Shown here: piece after piece, positions 1 through 8,292 of the stretch
Position numbering within the stretch: position 1 is the stretch's first letter
Layout: each line of letters opens with the position of its first letter
Assembly (NCBI RefSeq): GCF_000786105.1
Contig: NZ_JTEV01000001.1
Span: 1-64,000, forward strand
Reading direction: 5' to 3'
Origin: Bdellovibrio sp. ArHS
GTDB taxonomy: Bacteria > Bdellovibrionota > Bdellovibrionia > Bdellovibrionales > Bdellovibrionaceae
Length of the DNA: 64,000 nucleotides
Translations under genes and position numbers: made by a program
The notes under the pieces: generated by a model
Databases searched by the model: none
What the model was told of the DNA's origin: nothing
The model's input: the letters and a program-made list of their open reading frames with translations, nothing else

Positions 1-361
1 GGCGCATTTTCTTCCAGCCATAAAGAAAAAGTCCGATGGCGACGGCCTCAAGAAAAAAGGCCGTTCCTTCCCAGGAAAAAGGCATGCCGATAATGGGGCC
101 AGCGTACTTCATAAATCCCGGCCAAAGAAGACCCAACTCAAAGGACAGAACCGTACCGGAAACCGCGCCTACGGCAAACAAGATGGCGACTCCTTTCATC
201 CACATCTTGGTCAGCTCAAGATATTCAGGATTTTTCTTTTTTAAAAAAAGATAGTGAGCCGTCGACATAAAAAAAGGCATGGTCATGCCGATAGCAGCGA
301 AGATTATGTGAAACCCTAAAGAAAAAGCCATCGTTGAGCGGGCAGCCATCAGGTCTGTCAT
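1..361 (-). CDS. cydA: cytochrome bd ubiquinol oxidase subunit I, N-terminal part (gene runs off the window)
   Basis: About 120 residues are visible, starting at ATG 361. The family is the heme-containing subunit of the cytochrome bd terminal oxidase, an inner-membrane enzyme that oxidises quinol and reduces oxygen to water. The visible part begins with an 'MTDLMAARSTMAFSLGFHII' stretch that matches the usual CydA opening; the His in LGFHIIF fits the conserved N-terminal heme ligand. Further hydrophobic segments follow, including FSWEGTAFFLEA, which is typical of the family's second and third helices. The start is the first in-frame ATG; no strong ribosome-binding site precedes it, so a start four codons later is possible. 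The gene is complete at its 5' end only. Confidence 0.85.
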   Translation of the reverse strand, partial: MTDLMAARSTMAFSLGFHIIFAAIGMTMPFFMSTAHYLFLKKKNPEYLELTKMWMKGVAILFAVGAVSGTVLSFELGLLWPGFMKYAGPIIGMPFSWEGTAFFLEAVAIGLFLYGWKKMR

Positions 362-440
362 GAAGTCACTGTAGTGAATTCGGAGACCCGGGTCAAAGTG
401 ATCCGCAGACTGCAGCTCTATGTTGCCTTACACGGGGCCT

Positions 441-1475
441 TTAATCGAACCAACTGGAGAGGGTGTTCGCCGGCGGAATATTCACATTTTCAAATCGATA
501 CGAGTAGAATACCAAGAGCTCGCTGTTGCTGCCATCGATATTGCCATCTTCGATGGTTGTGGAAACCGAGTCCGACAAAACCTGCAAACCCAGAGCATGT
601 CGTTGGCCATTGTAGCCAATGCCTAAACGTCCCGTACTGAATGTCCCGACCGACTCGCTGACTTCATCGTCCTTCACAACATATTCCAGGTTCACTCGTT
701 GATAACCCACGCCCAGGCCGATGAAGCCAGTGACGTAGAAGTTTTGATAAACGGCAATGCCTCCAATGGCGACTCCCGGCCCTGCCGTGTCTCGTTGCAT
801 GCCATCGACGTCACTTAAAGTTCCGAACTGTGTTGCCGAGGCCGCTGGAATAAACGCGTCTTTTGCCGCGATGGAATTGCGACTGGCGTGAAAGTAACCG
901 GAAAGGCCCCAATCACTTTTCTTTTGGAATCCCGCTTGATCAAACGCCATGGCTTGCGAGAACGTGTCTTCATCGAAATTCCAATAGAAATTAAATCCGA
1001 AGTTGCGTGTTTTGATGTCCTCGCGAAAAATCTTCTTCGCCGAGTTCACATAGGCAGGATCCAGATCTGCGGAATTATCAAGATAGTAGCCGTCGTAGGA
1101 CTGCAGAAAGAATTCATAACTGCGCTGGCCGAAAAAGCGCAGTTGAAAATCCACGGCAGCAGACGAGCCAAATTGTTCCTTATCATCTTCCGAAACAGGA
1201 TTTTGCACGGAGACTGTGAAACCCAGATTGCGATAAGAAAATCCTAGGCTGGTTTTCGATGGGGAGTTCGGTAAAAACTTGGCATCGGCAAGACCTGACG
1301 GTGAAAGAACTGTGAAGTTATAGCGAGGAACCGCGATACCCAGTTTGACCTTCAGCGTGTCGGGGGATTGTGGGGTCCAGCTCCAGTCTTCAAATCGGTT
1401 CGTCTCATCCACGGTGGTTTGCGCCAGCGCGCAGGGAATGCCAAGAAGAACTGCCAGGGTCAGGAACCATTTCAT
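441..1475 (-). CDS. predicted outer-membrane protein, DUF4421-like
   Basis: The product is about 344 residues, with a clean signal peptide (MKWFLTLAVLLGIPCALAQ) and then alternating amphipathic strands rich in aromatic residues, ending in a strand-like tail (YSYRFENVNIPPANTLSSWFD). The pattern, including SLGFSYRNLGFTVSVQNP, resembles DUF4421 proteins, which are predicted outer-membrane beta-barrels of unknown role. The start at 1475 was preferred over an ATG 11 codons upstream: it has GGAG six bases before it and its A overlaps the TAA of the upstream esterase gene (TAATG), which indicates translational coupling. Function is unknown. It could be a porin or an enzyme barrel. Confidence 0.7.
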   Translation of the reverse strand: MKWFLTLAVLLGIPCALAQTTVDETNRFEDWSWTPQSPDTLKVKLGIAVPRYNFTVLSPSGLADAKFLPNSPSKTSLGFSYRNLGFTVSVQNPVSEDDKEQFGSSAAVDFQLRFFGQRSYEFFLQSYDGYYLDNSADLDPAYVNSAKKIFREDIKTRNFGFNFYWNFDEDTFSQAMAFDQAGFQKKSDWGLSGYFHASRNSIAAKDAFIPAASATQFGTLSDVDGMQRDTAGPGVAIGGIAVYQNFYVTGFIGLGVGYQRVNLEYVVKDDEVSESVGTFSTGRLGIGYNGQRHALGLQVLSDSVSTTIEDGNIDGSNSELLVFYSYRFENVNIPPANTLSSWFD

Positions 1476-2506
1476 TAAGTTCTCCACAAAGAGGAAAGCC
1501 ATTTCCACACTTCCACTCTGCGTTCACCAATATCGAAATGATTTCCATCGAACTCCACATAGTCATGGGCGATGCCGTTGGTTTTTAAAAATCTTGAAAT
1601 CTGTCGGCTTCCGTATTGCAGATGAAAGCTGTCTTTGTTACCGACATCTAAATACAGGCCCGAAAGCTTTTTTAAATTCGCAAGACGAGTCGGTAAGAAA
1701 TGCAAAGGATCTTTTTCAAGCCACTTTTCCCATAGCGCCGGAATCTTTTCCGCCGTGTGAAGATCCAAAGGCCAGTTGAAGTCCCCAGCGCCGCCTTGAG
1801 GAGAGTAACAGGCGGCCATGCCAAAGGCATTCACCACAGAGTGCCAGTTGCGTGCCTTCATTAATTTTTTATTCCGCAAGTCTTCCAGAATACGTGTGGC
1901 AGACTCTTTATATTTTTCCCAGAACGGATGGGCTTGGTACAGTTCCGGTAAAAGACTTGCCTCGAAAAAACAATCCGGAGCGATGGCCGCGGTGTAGCCG
2001 AAAATTTCGGGATATTTAGAGGCGAGATGTAAAGCTCCGTATCCTCCACTGGAGCCGCCCATCACGCACCAGTCCTGGGGTTGTTGCGAAACAGGAAAAT
2101 GGTCTTTGAGCGCCGGCAAAATTTCTTTGATGATGTAGTCTTCATAGAGTCCGGTCGCCGAGGAATTCAGAAACTGCGAACCACCCCACGCGGTCAACGC
2201 ATCAATAAAAATATACAAGGCCTCGGGCGCTTCGCCGCGCGCGAAGGCTTGATCGATCACTTGCACCGCGTTTGGTTCGTTGAATTTGGGATTAAAATAA
2301 AAAGGCGAGTTGCCGGTGAAACCTCCCAAGACCATCACCACCGGCCAGGGGCCTTCGTTGCGCGGAAGTAGAAGTGGATTGAAACGAGTCGACGGGTCGT
2401 TGAGAGGATTGTTTTTCAGCGCGGCACTTTCGATTTGCAAAGTTTCAATTTGAAAGTGCCGAACTTCGTAGGCGCGATAGTTTTTTAATAATTCCGAGGT
2501 GATCAT
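1475..2506 (-). CDS. alpha/beta-hydrolase esterase (esterase D / PF00756 type)
   Basis: This 343-residue protein has the features of a putative esterase: a beta-strand followed by GGF near residue 61, a nucleophile elbow G-S-S-G-G around Ser153, a candidate Asp in DVGNKDSF and a candidate His in DGNHFD near the C-terminus. Together these make a plausible Ser-Asp-His triad. Proteins of this fold hydrolyse acyl esters or transfer acyl groups; the substrate here cannot be inferred. No signal peptide is seen, so it is probably cytoplasmic. Its stop codon overlaps the start of the downstream membrane-protein gene, so the two are very likely co-translated and may act on the same envelope component. 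Confidence 0.75.
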   Translation of the reverse strand: MITSELLKNYRAYEVRHFQIETLQIESAALKNNPLNDPSTRFNPLLLPRNEGPWPVVMVLGGFTGNSPFYFNPKFNEPNAVQVIDQAFARGEAPEALYIFIDALTAWGGSQFLNSSATGLYEDYIIKEILPALKDHFPVSQQPQDWCVMGGSSGGYGALHLASKYPEIFGYTAAIAPDCFFEASLLPELYQAHPFWEKYKESATRILEDLRNKKLMKARNWHSVVNAFGMAACYSPQGGAGDFNWPLDLHTAEKIPALWEKWLEKDPLHFLPTRLANLKKLSGLYLDVGNKDSFHLQYGSRQISRFLKTNGIAHDYVEFDGNHFDIGERRVEVWKWLSSLWRT

Positions 2507-2545
2507 GACAAAAAGTCTGTCACCTTACGAATCCGCACGCAACGC

Positions 2546-3094
2546 TTATCGTGTTGGGATCAGGGGCAGTCGTTCCGCCTTTTCCAAGCGCAGCTCTTTG
2601 TTGATAAAGCCTGTATAATTCATATTCCCGTCGACCAGGGCCTCTGCGGATTCGCTTAAAACCACCATGTGACTGGCTTCAAAAAAATGTCCCGTGCCAT
2701 CAAAGCGAAAGCCAATGAACAGCGTATAGGCGGCGCCGGCAGACATCCAGCCGCCACGGCCAAAAGATGTTTGCACCAGGTTTGTCCACTCCACGGCGCC
2801 ACAATCGGGAATGTGTCCGTCGGGTGTGGTGCTGGTTTCCTGACAGTTTTCCATTTCCAGTTCATGTTTGATTTTTGCAAACTCGGAGGTGGAGTCTGAC
2901 AACATCATCTGGATGAAGTCGGGCATCTCGGCGGCGTCAATATAGGCAGCGGCCTGAGTTCCGTCCTTTTCTTCAGTTTCAATGCGAACCAGAGCACTAT
3001 TGGCGCCAGTTTTGGATATCTTTTTGGGTTCAATAGCCTGAGCGGTTAAAGAAAGGACAAGAAGGGGGAGGATCATTTTAATCATCTTAATCAT
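2546..3094 (-). CDS. small secreted protein of unknown function
   Basis: The product is 182 residues. It opens with a short signal peptide (MIKMIKMILPLLVLSLTAQA) followed by a soluble domain with two cysteines near the middle (ENCQE and DCGAV) that could form a disulphide in the periplasm. I do not recognise the family. The first of three possible in-frame ATGs was chosen because AAGGA lies about seven bases upstream of it; the second and third ATGs arise from a short repeat of the same codons. The gene is on the same strand as the esterase gene but separated from it by about 40 bases. Confidence 0.7.
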   Translation of the reverse strand: MIKMIKMILPLLVLSLTAQAIEPKKISKTGANSALVRIETEEKDGTQAAAYIDAAEMPDFIQMMLSDSTSEFAKIKHELEMENCQETSTTPDGHIPDCGAVEWTNLVQTSFGRGGWMSAGAAYTLFIGFRFDGTGHFFEASHMVVLSESAEALVDGNMNYTGFINKELRLEKAERLPLIPTR

Positions 3095-3397
3095 GGGGAA
3101 TTCCTTAAAGAGTTGAAGTTGCGAGCCTTTTTTCTAAGCAGGTGCCTTGTATCAAAGCCTTTTATGAAATTCTTTAAAAAACTCTCTATTTTGTCTTAAA
3201 TTATTGAAATCATAGATGAAACAAGAGATGTCTTCGATCCGTGTCTAGGGCTCGAAATTCTGTCTAACCCCTTAAAAAAGCTTGCTTTTACCCCGCATCC
3301 GACCTAAAACGATGAGTCCATAATTATGACTGTCTAAGGCAATGGTTAAGAGCTGGCCCCAACGGGAAAGACGCCTTATCGGTGGAAGGTAAACATT
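3095..3397. other. intergenic region carrying the rpmI-rplT promoter and leader
   Basis: About 300 bases separate a minus-strand gene from rpmI. The left half is AT-rich with no reading frame of note. The right half holds the predicted promoter at 3282-3310 and a leader of roughly 80 bases in which AAGGC (3336-3340) can pair with GCCTT (3373-3377). No infC gene is present, although infC commonly precedes rpmI in bacteria. Confidence 0.5.
3282..3310 (+). promoter_or_regulatory. predicted sigma-70-type promoter for rpmI-rplT
   Basis: TTGCTT at 3282-3287 and TAAAAC at 3305-3310 are separated by 17 bases. It lies just upstream of a highly expressed ribosomal protein pair, and the transcript would start near 3317. 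Confidence 0.5.
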
Positions 3398-3589
3398 ATG
3401 AAAATGCGCACTCACTCAGGCGCTAAGAAACGTTTGAAAGTTCTTTCAAGCGGTAAAGTTAAGAAAAAAAGCACTCGCATGCGTCACTTGAACTCGCACA
3501 TGAGCTCAAAAACGAAAAGACAACTAGGTAAGACATCATACGTAGAAGACGCGAACATGCTACAAGTTCGTCGTTGCTTGGTGTTCTAG
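3398..3589 (+). CDS. rpmI: 50S ribosomal protein L35
   Basis: The product is a 63-residue, very basic protein with the L35 signature (KMRTHSGAKKRLKVLSSGKVKKK), the usual length of the family. L35 is a small late-assembly protein of the large ribosomal subunit. It is followed after 83 bases by rplT, the standard gene order. The usual Pro after Met is missing, which is a minor deviation. Expression is probably driven by the promoter at 3282-3310. Confidence 0.95.
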   Translation: MKMRTHSGAKKRLKVLSSGKVKKKSTRMRHLNSHMSSKTKRQLGKTSYVEDANMLQVRRCLVF

Positions 3590-3621
3590 GAATTAATCTA
3601 AAAATTTTAAATGTCTTTTCC

Positions 3622-3653
3622 GTACGTAACTTCGACGGTGTTCGAAGATGTAC
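3622..3653 (+). promoter_or_regulatory. hairpin between rpmI and rplT, possible L20 operator
   Basis: CTTCGA (3630-3635) and TCGAAG (3642-3647) form a six-pair stem with a six-base loop, flanked by GTAC (3622-3625) and GTAC (3650-3653), which can also pair. It sits 20 bases before the rplT start. L20 is known to repress its own operon in E. coli and in Firmicutes by binding leader RNA; that this hairpin does so here is inference. Confidence 0.4.
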
Positions 3654-3672
3654 AGTAAATTTGAGGTAGAAA

Positions 3673-4020
3673 ATGGCTCGTGTAAAAAGTGGTAAAACAA
3701 ATCGTGCTCGTCACAAAAAGGTTCTTAAAAGAGCAAAAGGTTACTATTCAGCTGGTTCTCGCGCGTACATCCACGCGGTAGAGAAAAACGACCGTGGTAT
3801 GGCCTTCGCTTACCGCGACCGTAAAGCTAAAAAACGTAACTTCCGCACATTGTGGAATCAACGTATCAATGCAGCAGCTCGTTTGAACGGGACTACATAC
3901 TCTCGTTTGATCGGTGGCTTGATTAAAGCTGGCATCCAAGTAGATCGTAAAATCTTGGCTGACCTTGCTATCAACGATGCAGCAGGATTCACTGCTCTTT
4001 GCAAACACGCTTTGGCGTAA
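3673..4020 (+). CDS. rplT: 50S ribosomal protein L20
   Basis: The product is 115 residues, the normal family length, with the conserved N-terminal basic extension ([25 protein letters not shown]) and the globular C-terminal domain with [13 protein letters not shown]20 binds 23S rRNA early in large-subunit assembly and is often an autogenous repressor. GAGGTAG upstream of the ATG is a fair ribosome-binding site. Confidence 0.97.
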   Translation: MARVKSGKTNRARHKKVLKRAKGYYSAGSRAYIHAVEKNDRGMAFAYRDRKAKKRNFRTLWNQRINAAARLNGTTYSRLIGGLIKAGIQVDRKILADLAINDAAGFTALCKHALA

Positions 4021-4038
4021 GGTCTGCAATAGCAACCC

Positions 4039-5094
4039 ATGGAAGAGTCTAATAACCAATTTGAACAAAGAAAGCGCGATCACATAAAAATCGCGCTGGA
4101 TCCAAGGTCGCAGACTGAAGGACAAAATGGTTTAGACTCGATCGAATTGATTCATGAGGCTTTGCCTAATTTGGATTTTAAAGAGGTCGATATATCGACC
4201 TCTTTGTTTTTAAAAGACCCTGTTACCAAAGATTCCTTTTCGCTTTCTTCTCCTATTTTTATTTCTTCGATGACCGCGGGGCATGAACAAGGCCGCGAAA
4301 TCAATGAGGCCTTGGCTCGTCTCAGTGATCGTCGTCAGATTTTAATGGGTGTCGGATCACAAAGAAGAGAGTTGGAAGATTCCAATGCGGCTGAAGAATG
4401 GAACCGTGTGCGTCGTCAGGCGCCCAAGGCTCTTTTGTTGGGCAATATTGGAATCGCTCAGCTCATCAAAAGCCCTATCGATAAAGTTCAACGTCTGATT
4501 GAGTCCACGCAGGCCGTGGCCCTTTTTGTCCACGTCAATCCTCTTCAGGAAGCCTTGCAGCCCGAAGGAACTCGTGACTTTCGACATGGACTAGAAGCTC
4601 TAGAAAATCTGGTGAAAATTGCCGGCGTTCCCGTTGTCGTCAAAGAGGTGGGATGTGGATTTTCCGTGGAAACCCTGAAACGCCTTGAAAACATTGGCAT
4701 CTATGCTGTTGATGTGGCGGGCAAGGGCGGCACGCATTGGGGAAGGGTTGAAGGCTATCGTTCCCAAGAGAATGATTTACTGTATAAAGTAGCGCAAACT
4801 TTCGCAAACTGGGGTATTAGTACAGTACAGTCGGTTCTGAATGCCAAAGAAGCCCGGGTCAGTTATGAAATCTGGGCCTCCGGGGGCGTTCGCAACGGAT
4901 TGGAAGTCGCAAAACTTTGTGCTCTGGGGGCCAACAAAGTCGGGCTCGCAAGGCCCTTCTTGGAGGCCGCTCTCAAAGGCGATGAGGCCTTGGAAGAGCT
5001 TATGAATAAATTAGAAACTGAGCTTAAGATTGCTTTGTTCTGTACAGGATCAAAAAATCTTAAAGACCTTCAGACAAAGAGGGTGATTCGATGA
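4039..5094 (+). CDS. fni: type 2 isopentenyl-diphosphate delta-isomerase (FMN-dependent)
   Basis: The 351-residue product interconverts isopentenyl and dimethylallyl diphosphate using reduced FMN. Visible signatures are KRDHI near the N-terminus, SSMTAGHEQGREIN and MGVGSQR in the FMN-binding barrel, QEALQPEG (the family's Mg and catalytic QE..PEG segment), KEVGCGFS, and GKGGTHWG. The gene lies 19 bases after rplT and overlaps the next gene by four bases, so it opens the mevalonate operon and could also be transcribed from the ribosomal promoter. The assignment is strong; only the precise translation start is slightly uncertain. Confidence 0.93.
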   Translation: MEESNNQFEQRKRDHIKIALDPRSQTEGQNGLDSIELIHEALPNLDFKEVDISTSLFLKDPVTKDSFSLSSPIFISSMTAGHEQGREINEALARLSDRRQILMGVGSQRRELEDSNAAEEWNRVRRQAPKALLLGNIGIAQLIKSPIDKVQRLIESTQAVALFVHVNPLQEALQPEGTRDFRHGLEALENLVKIAGVPVVVKEVGCGFSVETLKRLENIGIYAVDVAGKGGTHWGRVEGYRSQENDLLYKVAQTFANWGISTVQSVLNAKEARVSYEIWASGGVRNGLEVAKLCALGANKVGLARPFLEAALKGDEALEELMNKLETELKIALFCTGSKNLKDLQTKRVIR

Positions 5095-6407
5095 AAAAGC
5101 AGCTTCTAGACATCTTTAAAGGTTTCTCTAAACTTTCTCGTGAAGAAAGACTGAAAGCATTGATGGACGTGGGCGTTCTTCATGATTCTGATGTTGAGTA
5201 TCTGTCGAAGGGCGGGTTGCGCGACACTTCTTTGGGTGAAAAGTTCATCGAAAACGTGATCGGTTACTTCCAGCTTCCTTTGGGAGTTGCGACGAACTTC
5301 AATATCGATGGCAAAGACTACGTAATTCCCATGGCTGTTGAAGAAACTTCGATCGTCGCGGCAGTGTGCAAATCCGCCAAATGGATTCGGGAATCAGGTT
5401 CGATTACGACAGAAGTGGTCGGTAACGATATCATCGGACAGATCCAATGTGCGAAGATCAAAGACTTCACTCAGTTTGAAAAACAAATCCTGGCTCAGAA
5501 AAACTTCCTGATTGAAATTTCCAACCGTGAAGTGGCGTTCGGTTTAGTTCGCCGTGGTGGTGGTGTTCGCGACATCCAGGTCCGCCGAGTGCCGCGCGGT
5601 GATGGCAGCGACATGGCCGTGGTTCATGTTTTGATGGACCCTTGCGACGCAATGGGTGCCAACATCATGAATCAGGTTTGCGAGTTCTTAAAGGAACCGA
5701 TCGAACAATTTACCGGCGAAAAAGTGACGATGTGTATTCTGTCGAATCTTGTGGATTCCAAAATCACTCGCGCGACGGTTCACATCAAGGACATTGATCC
5801 TGAGTTGGCAGAAAAAATTGAAGAGGCCTCTTTGTTTGCGCAGCAAGATCCCTATCGTGCAGCGACCAACAACAAAGGTGTTCTTAACGGCATTGACCCG
5901 GTTCTTATCGCGACTGGAAACGACTGGCGCGCGGTCGAGGCTGGGATTCATGCTTACGCTTCTCGCGACGGACAGTATCGCTCTATCACTCGTTGGTTCC
6001 GTGATGGGGAAGGCGGCCTTAAAGGTGTTTTCGAAGCTCCGCTCATCGTTGGCACCGTTGGGGGTGTGACCACTCTTCATCCGACGGCAATGATGTGCAT
6101 GAAGATGTTGGGAACGACTTCTGCGAACGAACTTTCTCGAGTCATCGCGGCGGTGGGTTTGGTCCAAAACCTGGGCGCTTTAAAAGCGCTGACGACCGTA
6201 GGAATCATCGAAGGTCACATGAAGCTTCACACAAAAAACCTGGCCTTGGGTGCGGGTGCTGAAGAAAAAGAAATTCCGTTGGTGCAAAAGAAACTCGAAG
6301 AGATCCTGGCGGTTCGTAAACGCATCTCTTTAAGCAATGCAATCGACGTGCTTAAAGAGCTTCGTTCTTCACAAAGAGCGACGACGACCACACGCACACA
6401 TAGTTAG
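5091..6407 (+). CDS. mvaA: hydroxymethylglutaryl-CoA reductase, class II
   Basis: The 438-residue enzyme makes mevalonate from HMG-CoA with a nicotinamide cofactor. Class II features are clear: ENVIG (residues 54-58), MAVEETS with the catalytic Glu at 85, DAMGAN for nucleotide binding (186-191), NKG with catalytic Lys262, GNDWRAVEAG with Asp278, and GHM with His376. The Lys-to-Asp and Asp-to-His spacings equal those known for the Pseudomonas mevalonii enzyme. It overlaps fni by four bases (ATGA) and is followed eight bases later by the kinase gene. Cofactor preference (NADH or NADPH) cannot be told from the sequence. Confidence 0.94.
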   Translation: MKKQLLDIFKGFSKLSREERLKALMDVGVLHDSDVEYLSKGGLRDTSLGEKFIENVIGYFQLPLGVATNFNIDGKDYVIPMAVEETSIVAAVCKSAKWIRESGSITTEVVGNDIIGQIQCAKIKDFTQFEKQILAQKNFLIEISNREVAFGLVRRGGGVRDIQVRRVPRGDGSDMAVVHVLMDPCDAMGANIMNQVCEFLKEPIEQFTGEKVTMCILSNLVDSKITRATVHIKDIDPELAEKIEEASLFAQQDPYRAATNNKGVLNGIDPVLIATGNDWRAVEAGIHAYASRDGQYRSITRWFRDGEGGLKGVFEAPLIVGTVGGVTTLHPTAMMCMKMLGTTSANELSRVIAAVGLVQNLGALKALTTVGIIEGHMKLHTKNLALGAGAEEKEIPLVQKKLEEILAVRKRISLSNAIDVLKELRSSQRATTTTRTHS

Positions 6408-6415
6408 GAGAGGCC

Positions 6416-7315
6416 ATGTCCTTGGTCTTCTCTGTTCCCGGCAAAACTTTTATCGCAGGTGAATACCTGGCTTTGCAAGAAGGACCGACACTGGTCTTTC
6501 TGTCGCAGCCCTATTTTGAGCTGGAAGTGAATAGGGGACGTGGCAGCCTGGGAAGCATTCATCCCGATTCTCCGGCAGGCTTGTTTACACGTAAACATCA
6601 GGATTATTTCTCGCAGTTCGATCTGGTCTTTAAGGACCCTTATGCGGGCAAAGGGGGCTTTGGTGCCTCCACGGCGCAGTTTTTGGGTGCTTATGCTTTG
6701 TGGCTTTATCAAGAGGCTTCTCAGCAGGACATGGAAAAACTTTTGGACTTCAAACATCTTCTGGAAGCTTATTATGAAGTGGCCTGGAAAGGTGAAGGAC
6801 AGCGTCCTAGTGGCGCCGACCTCGTGGGGCAGCTAAAAGGCGCGCTGACATTCTTTGAGAAGCGCCAAGGTTTGATTTCTGTGAAGAGCTGGCCTTTTAC
6901 CGATCTTGAAATGCATCTGCTGCACACCGGGAACAAAGTCGCAACCCATGAACATCTAAAAAATCTTAAGACGTTCGACGTGACGGATCTTGAAAAAAGC
7001 TTTGCGGCGATTCGTGCGTCTTTTGAAGATCATGATAGTGCGGCTTTTATTGCGGGAATCACTTCTTATGGCGAGGCCTTAAAAAAATTAGGCTTTACCT
7101 GCAACGAAACTCTTTTCCTATTAAATGAAATCCAACAAATCCCCGGGGTGATGACGGCAAAGGGCTGTGGCGCTCTTGGTGCCGATGTGGTTCTTGTTAT
7201 CACCCGGAAAAATGAATCCGAACATCTGGCTCAGTTCTGTCAGTCGCGTCGTCTGTCTTTGACGGCGTCCTCGCAGAAAATCGCCAACGGTTTACAAGTT
7301 CGAGGAACTCTATGA
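6416..7315 (+). CDS. mvaK2: GHMP-family kinase, probable phosphomevalonate kinase
   Basis: The 299-residue protein has an N-terminal PGKTFIAGEYLAL segment and an atypical phosphate-binding loop KGGFGASTAQF in place of PxGxGLGSSAA, followed by PSGADLVGQLKG and a C-terminal GCGALGADV loop. This set fits GHMP small-molecule kinases, and the PSGAD segment favours phosphomevalonate kinase, which makes mevalonate diphosphate from phosphomevalonate. Position between HMG-CoA reductase and the decarboxylase supports this. A mevalonate kinase is already present downstream, so this is the remaining kinase step. The start has a GGAGAGG site just before it, and its end overlaps mvaD by four bases. Confidence 0.8.
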   Translation: MSLVFSVPGKTFIAGEYLALQEGPTLVFLSQPYFELEVNRGRGSLGSIHPDSPAGLFTRKHQDYFSQFDLVFKDPYAGKGGFGASTAQFLGAYALWLYQEASQQDMEKLLDFKHLLEAYYEVAWKGEGQRPSGADLVGQLKGALTFFEKRQGLISVKSWPFTDLEMHLLHTGNKVATHEHLKNLKTFDVTDLEKSFAAIRASFEDHDSAAFIAGITSYGEALKKLGFTCNETLFLLNEIQQIPGVMTAKGCGALGADVVLVITRKNESEHLAQFCQSRRLSLTASSQKIANGLQVRGTL

Positions 7316-8292
7316 AACAAGTTTTAGTGTCTGCTCCTTCTAATATCGCTCTTATAAAGTACATGGGTAAGATCGAGGGGTCTGGCAATAAGCCGACGAA
7401 CGGCTCTTTGTCCTATACCCTGGAAAACTTAAGAACCTATGTGCGTTTAACCCAGATTGATGAAGCTCAAGATCAGTGGAAGCTATTGGTTCGTGAAGAT
7501 CTTGAAAAAATGAATTTGTCAGAAAAAGGGCAGCAGCGTTTTTTAAAACATCTGCAAAATCTTAAAGATAAGTGGGGCGTGACTCAAAACTTTCTTGTCG
7601 AGTCGGCGAATAATTTTCCTTCCGACTGTGGGCTGGCTAGCTCCGCTTCGAGTTTCGCGGCTTTGACTTTAGCCGCGGCGGAAATGTTTCAGAAAATAAA
7701 TCCTCAGCCTTGGGGGGCGGATAGAAAAGTTTTGTCAGAGCTTTCTCGGCAAGGTTCGGGATCTTCTTGTCGTTCGTTGTTTTCGCCGTGGGCTCTTTGG
7801 TTGCACGAATACGCAGAGCCGATGAATTTGCCGGTGAAGGATCTGCATCATATCGTCGTCGTGGTGGAAGATAGCAAAAAAGAGGTTTCCAGTTCAGAAG
7901 CGCATAAACTTGTAACGACAAGCCCCCGTTTTGCAGGTCGCGTGGAACGCGCGGAAATTCGTCTGAAGGATCTTTCCCAAGCTTTGCAATTTGATGACTG
8001 GCACATGGCCCGTCAGATCGTCTGGGACGAGTTTATTGATATGCATCGCTTGTTTGAGACCAGCACGCCGTCGTTTAGCTATATGACAGATGAATCCAAG
8101 AAGGTTTTGGAGGAGTGCCAAAAGCTTTGGAACAAATGGCAAGACGGTCCGTTGGTGACAATGGATGCCGGCGCCAATGTGCATATGCTATTTAGAAACG
8201 ACCAAAAGAAGTCTTTCGAGACCTACCGAGAGCTCTTCCAAAAAGAGTATAAAGTTTTAGCCTTTGAAGGTGTTAAACCCGATGTCCATTGA
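7312..8292 (+). CDS. mvaD: diphosphomevalonate decarboxylase
   Basis: The 326-residue GHMP-superfamily enzyme converts mevalonate diphosphate to isopentenyl diphosphate. Seen in it are APSNIALIKYMGK (residues 8-20), where Met replaces the Trp usual in KYWGK, NGSLSYTL, the ATP loop LASSASSFAALTLA, SGSSCRSLF with the conserved Ser/Arg, and VTMDAGANVH with the catalytic-base Asp285. The N-terminal loop lacks the usual RD..LxLP pattern. The ATG overlaps the upstream stop (ATGA) and the gene end overlaps the next start by eleven bases. Confidence 0.88.
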   Translation: MKQVLVSAPSNIALIKYMGKIEGSGNKPTNGSLSYTLENLRTYVRLTQIDEAQDQWKLLVREDLEKMNLSEKGQQRFLKHLQNLKDKWGVTQNFLVESANNFPSDCGLASSASSFAALTLAAAEMFQKINPQPWGADRKVLSELSRQGSGSSCRSLFSPWALWLHEYAEPMNLPVKDLHHIVVVVEDSKKEVSSSEAHKLVTTSPRFAGRVERAEIRLKDLSQALQFDDWHMARQIVWDEFIDMHRLFETSTPSFSYMTDESKKVLEECQKLWNKWQDGPLVTMDAGANVHMLFRNDQKKSFETYRELFQKEYKVLAFEGVKPDVH

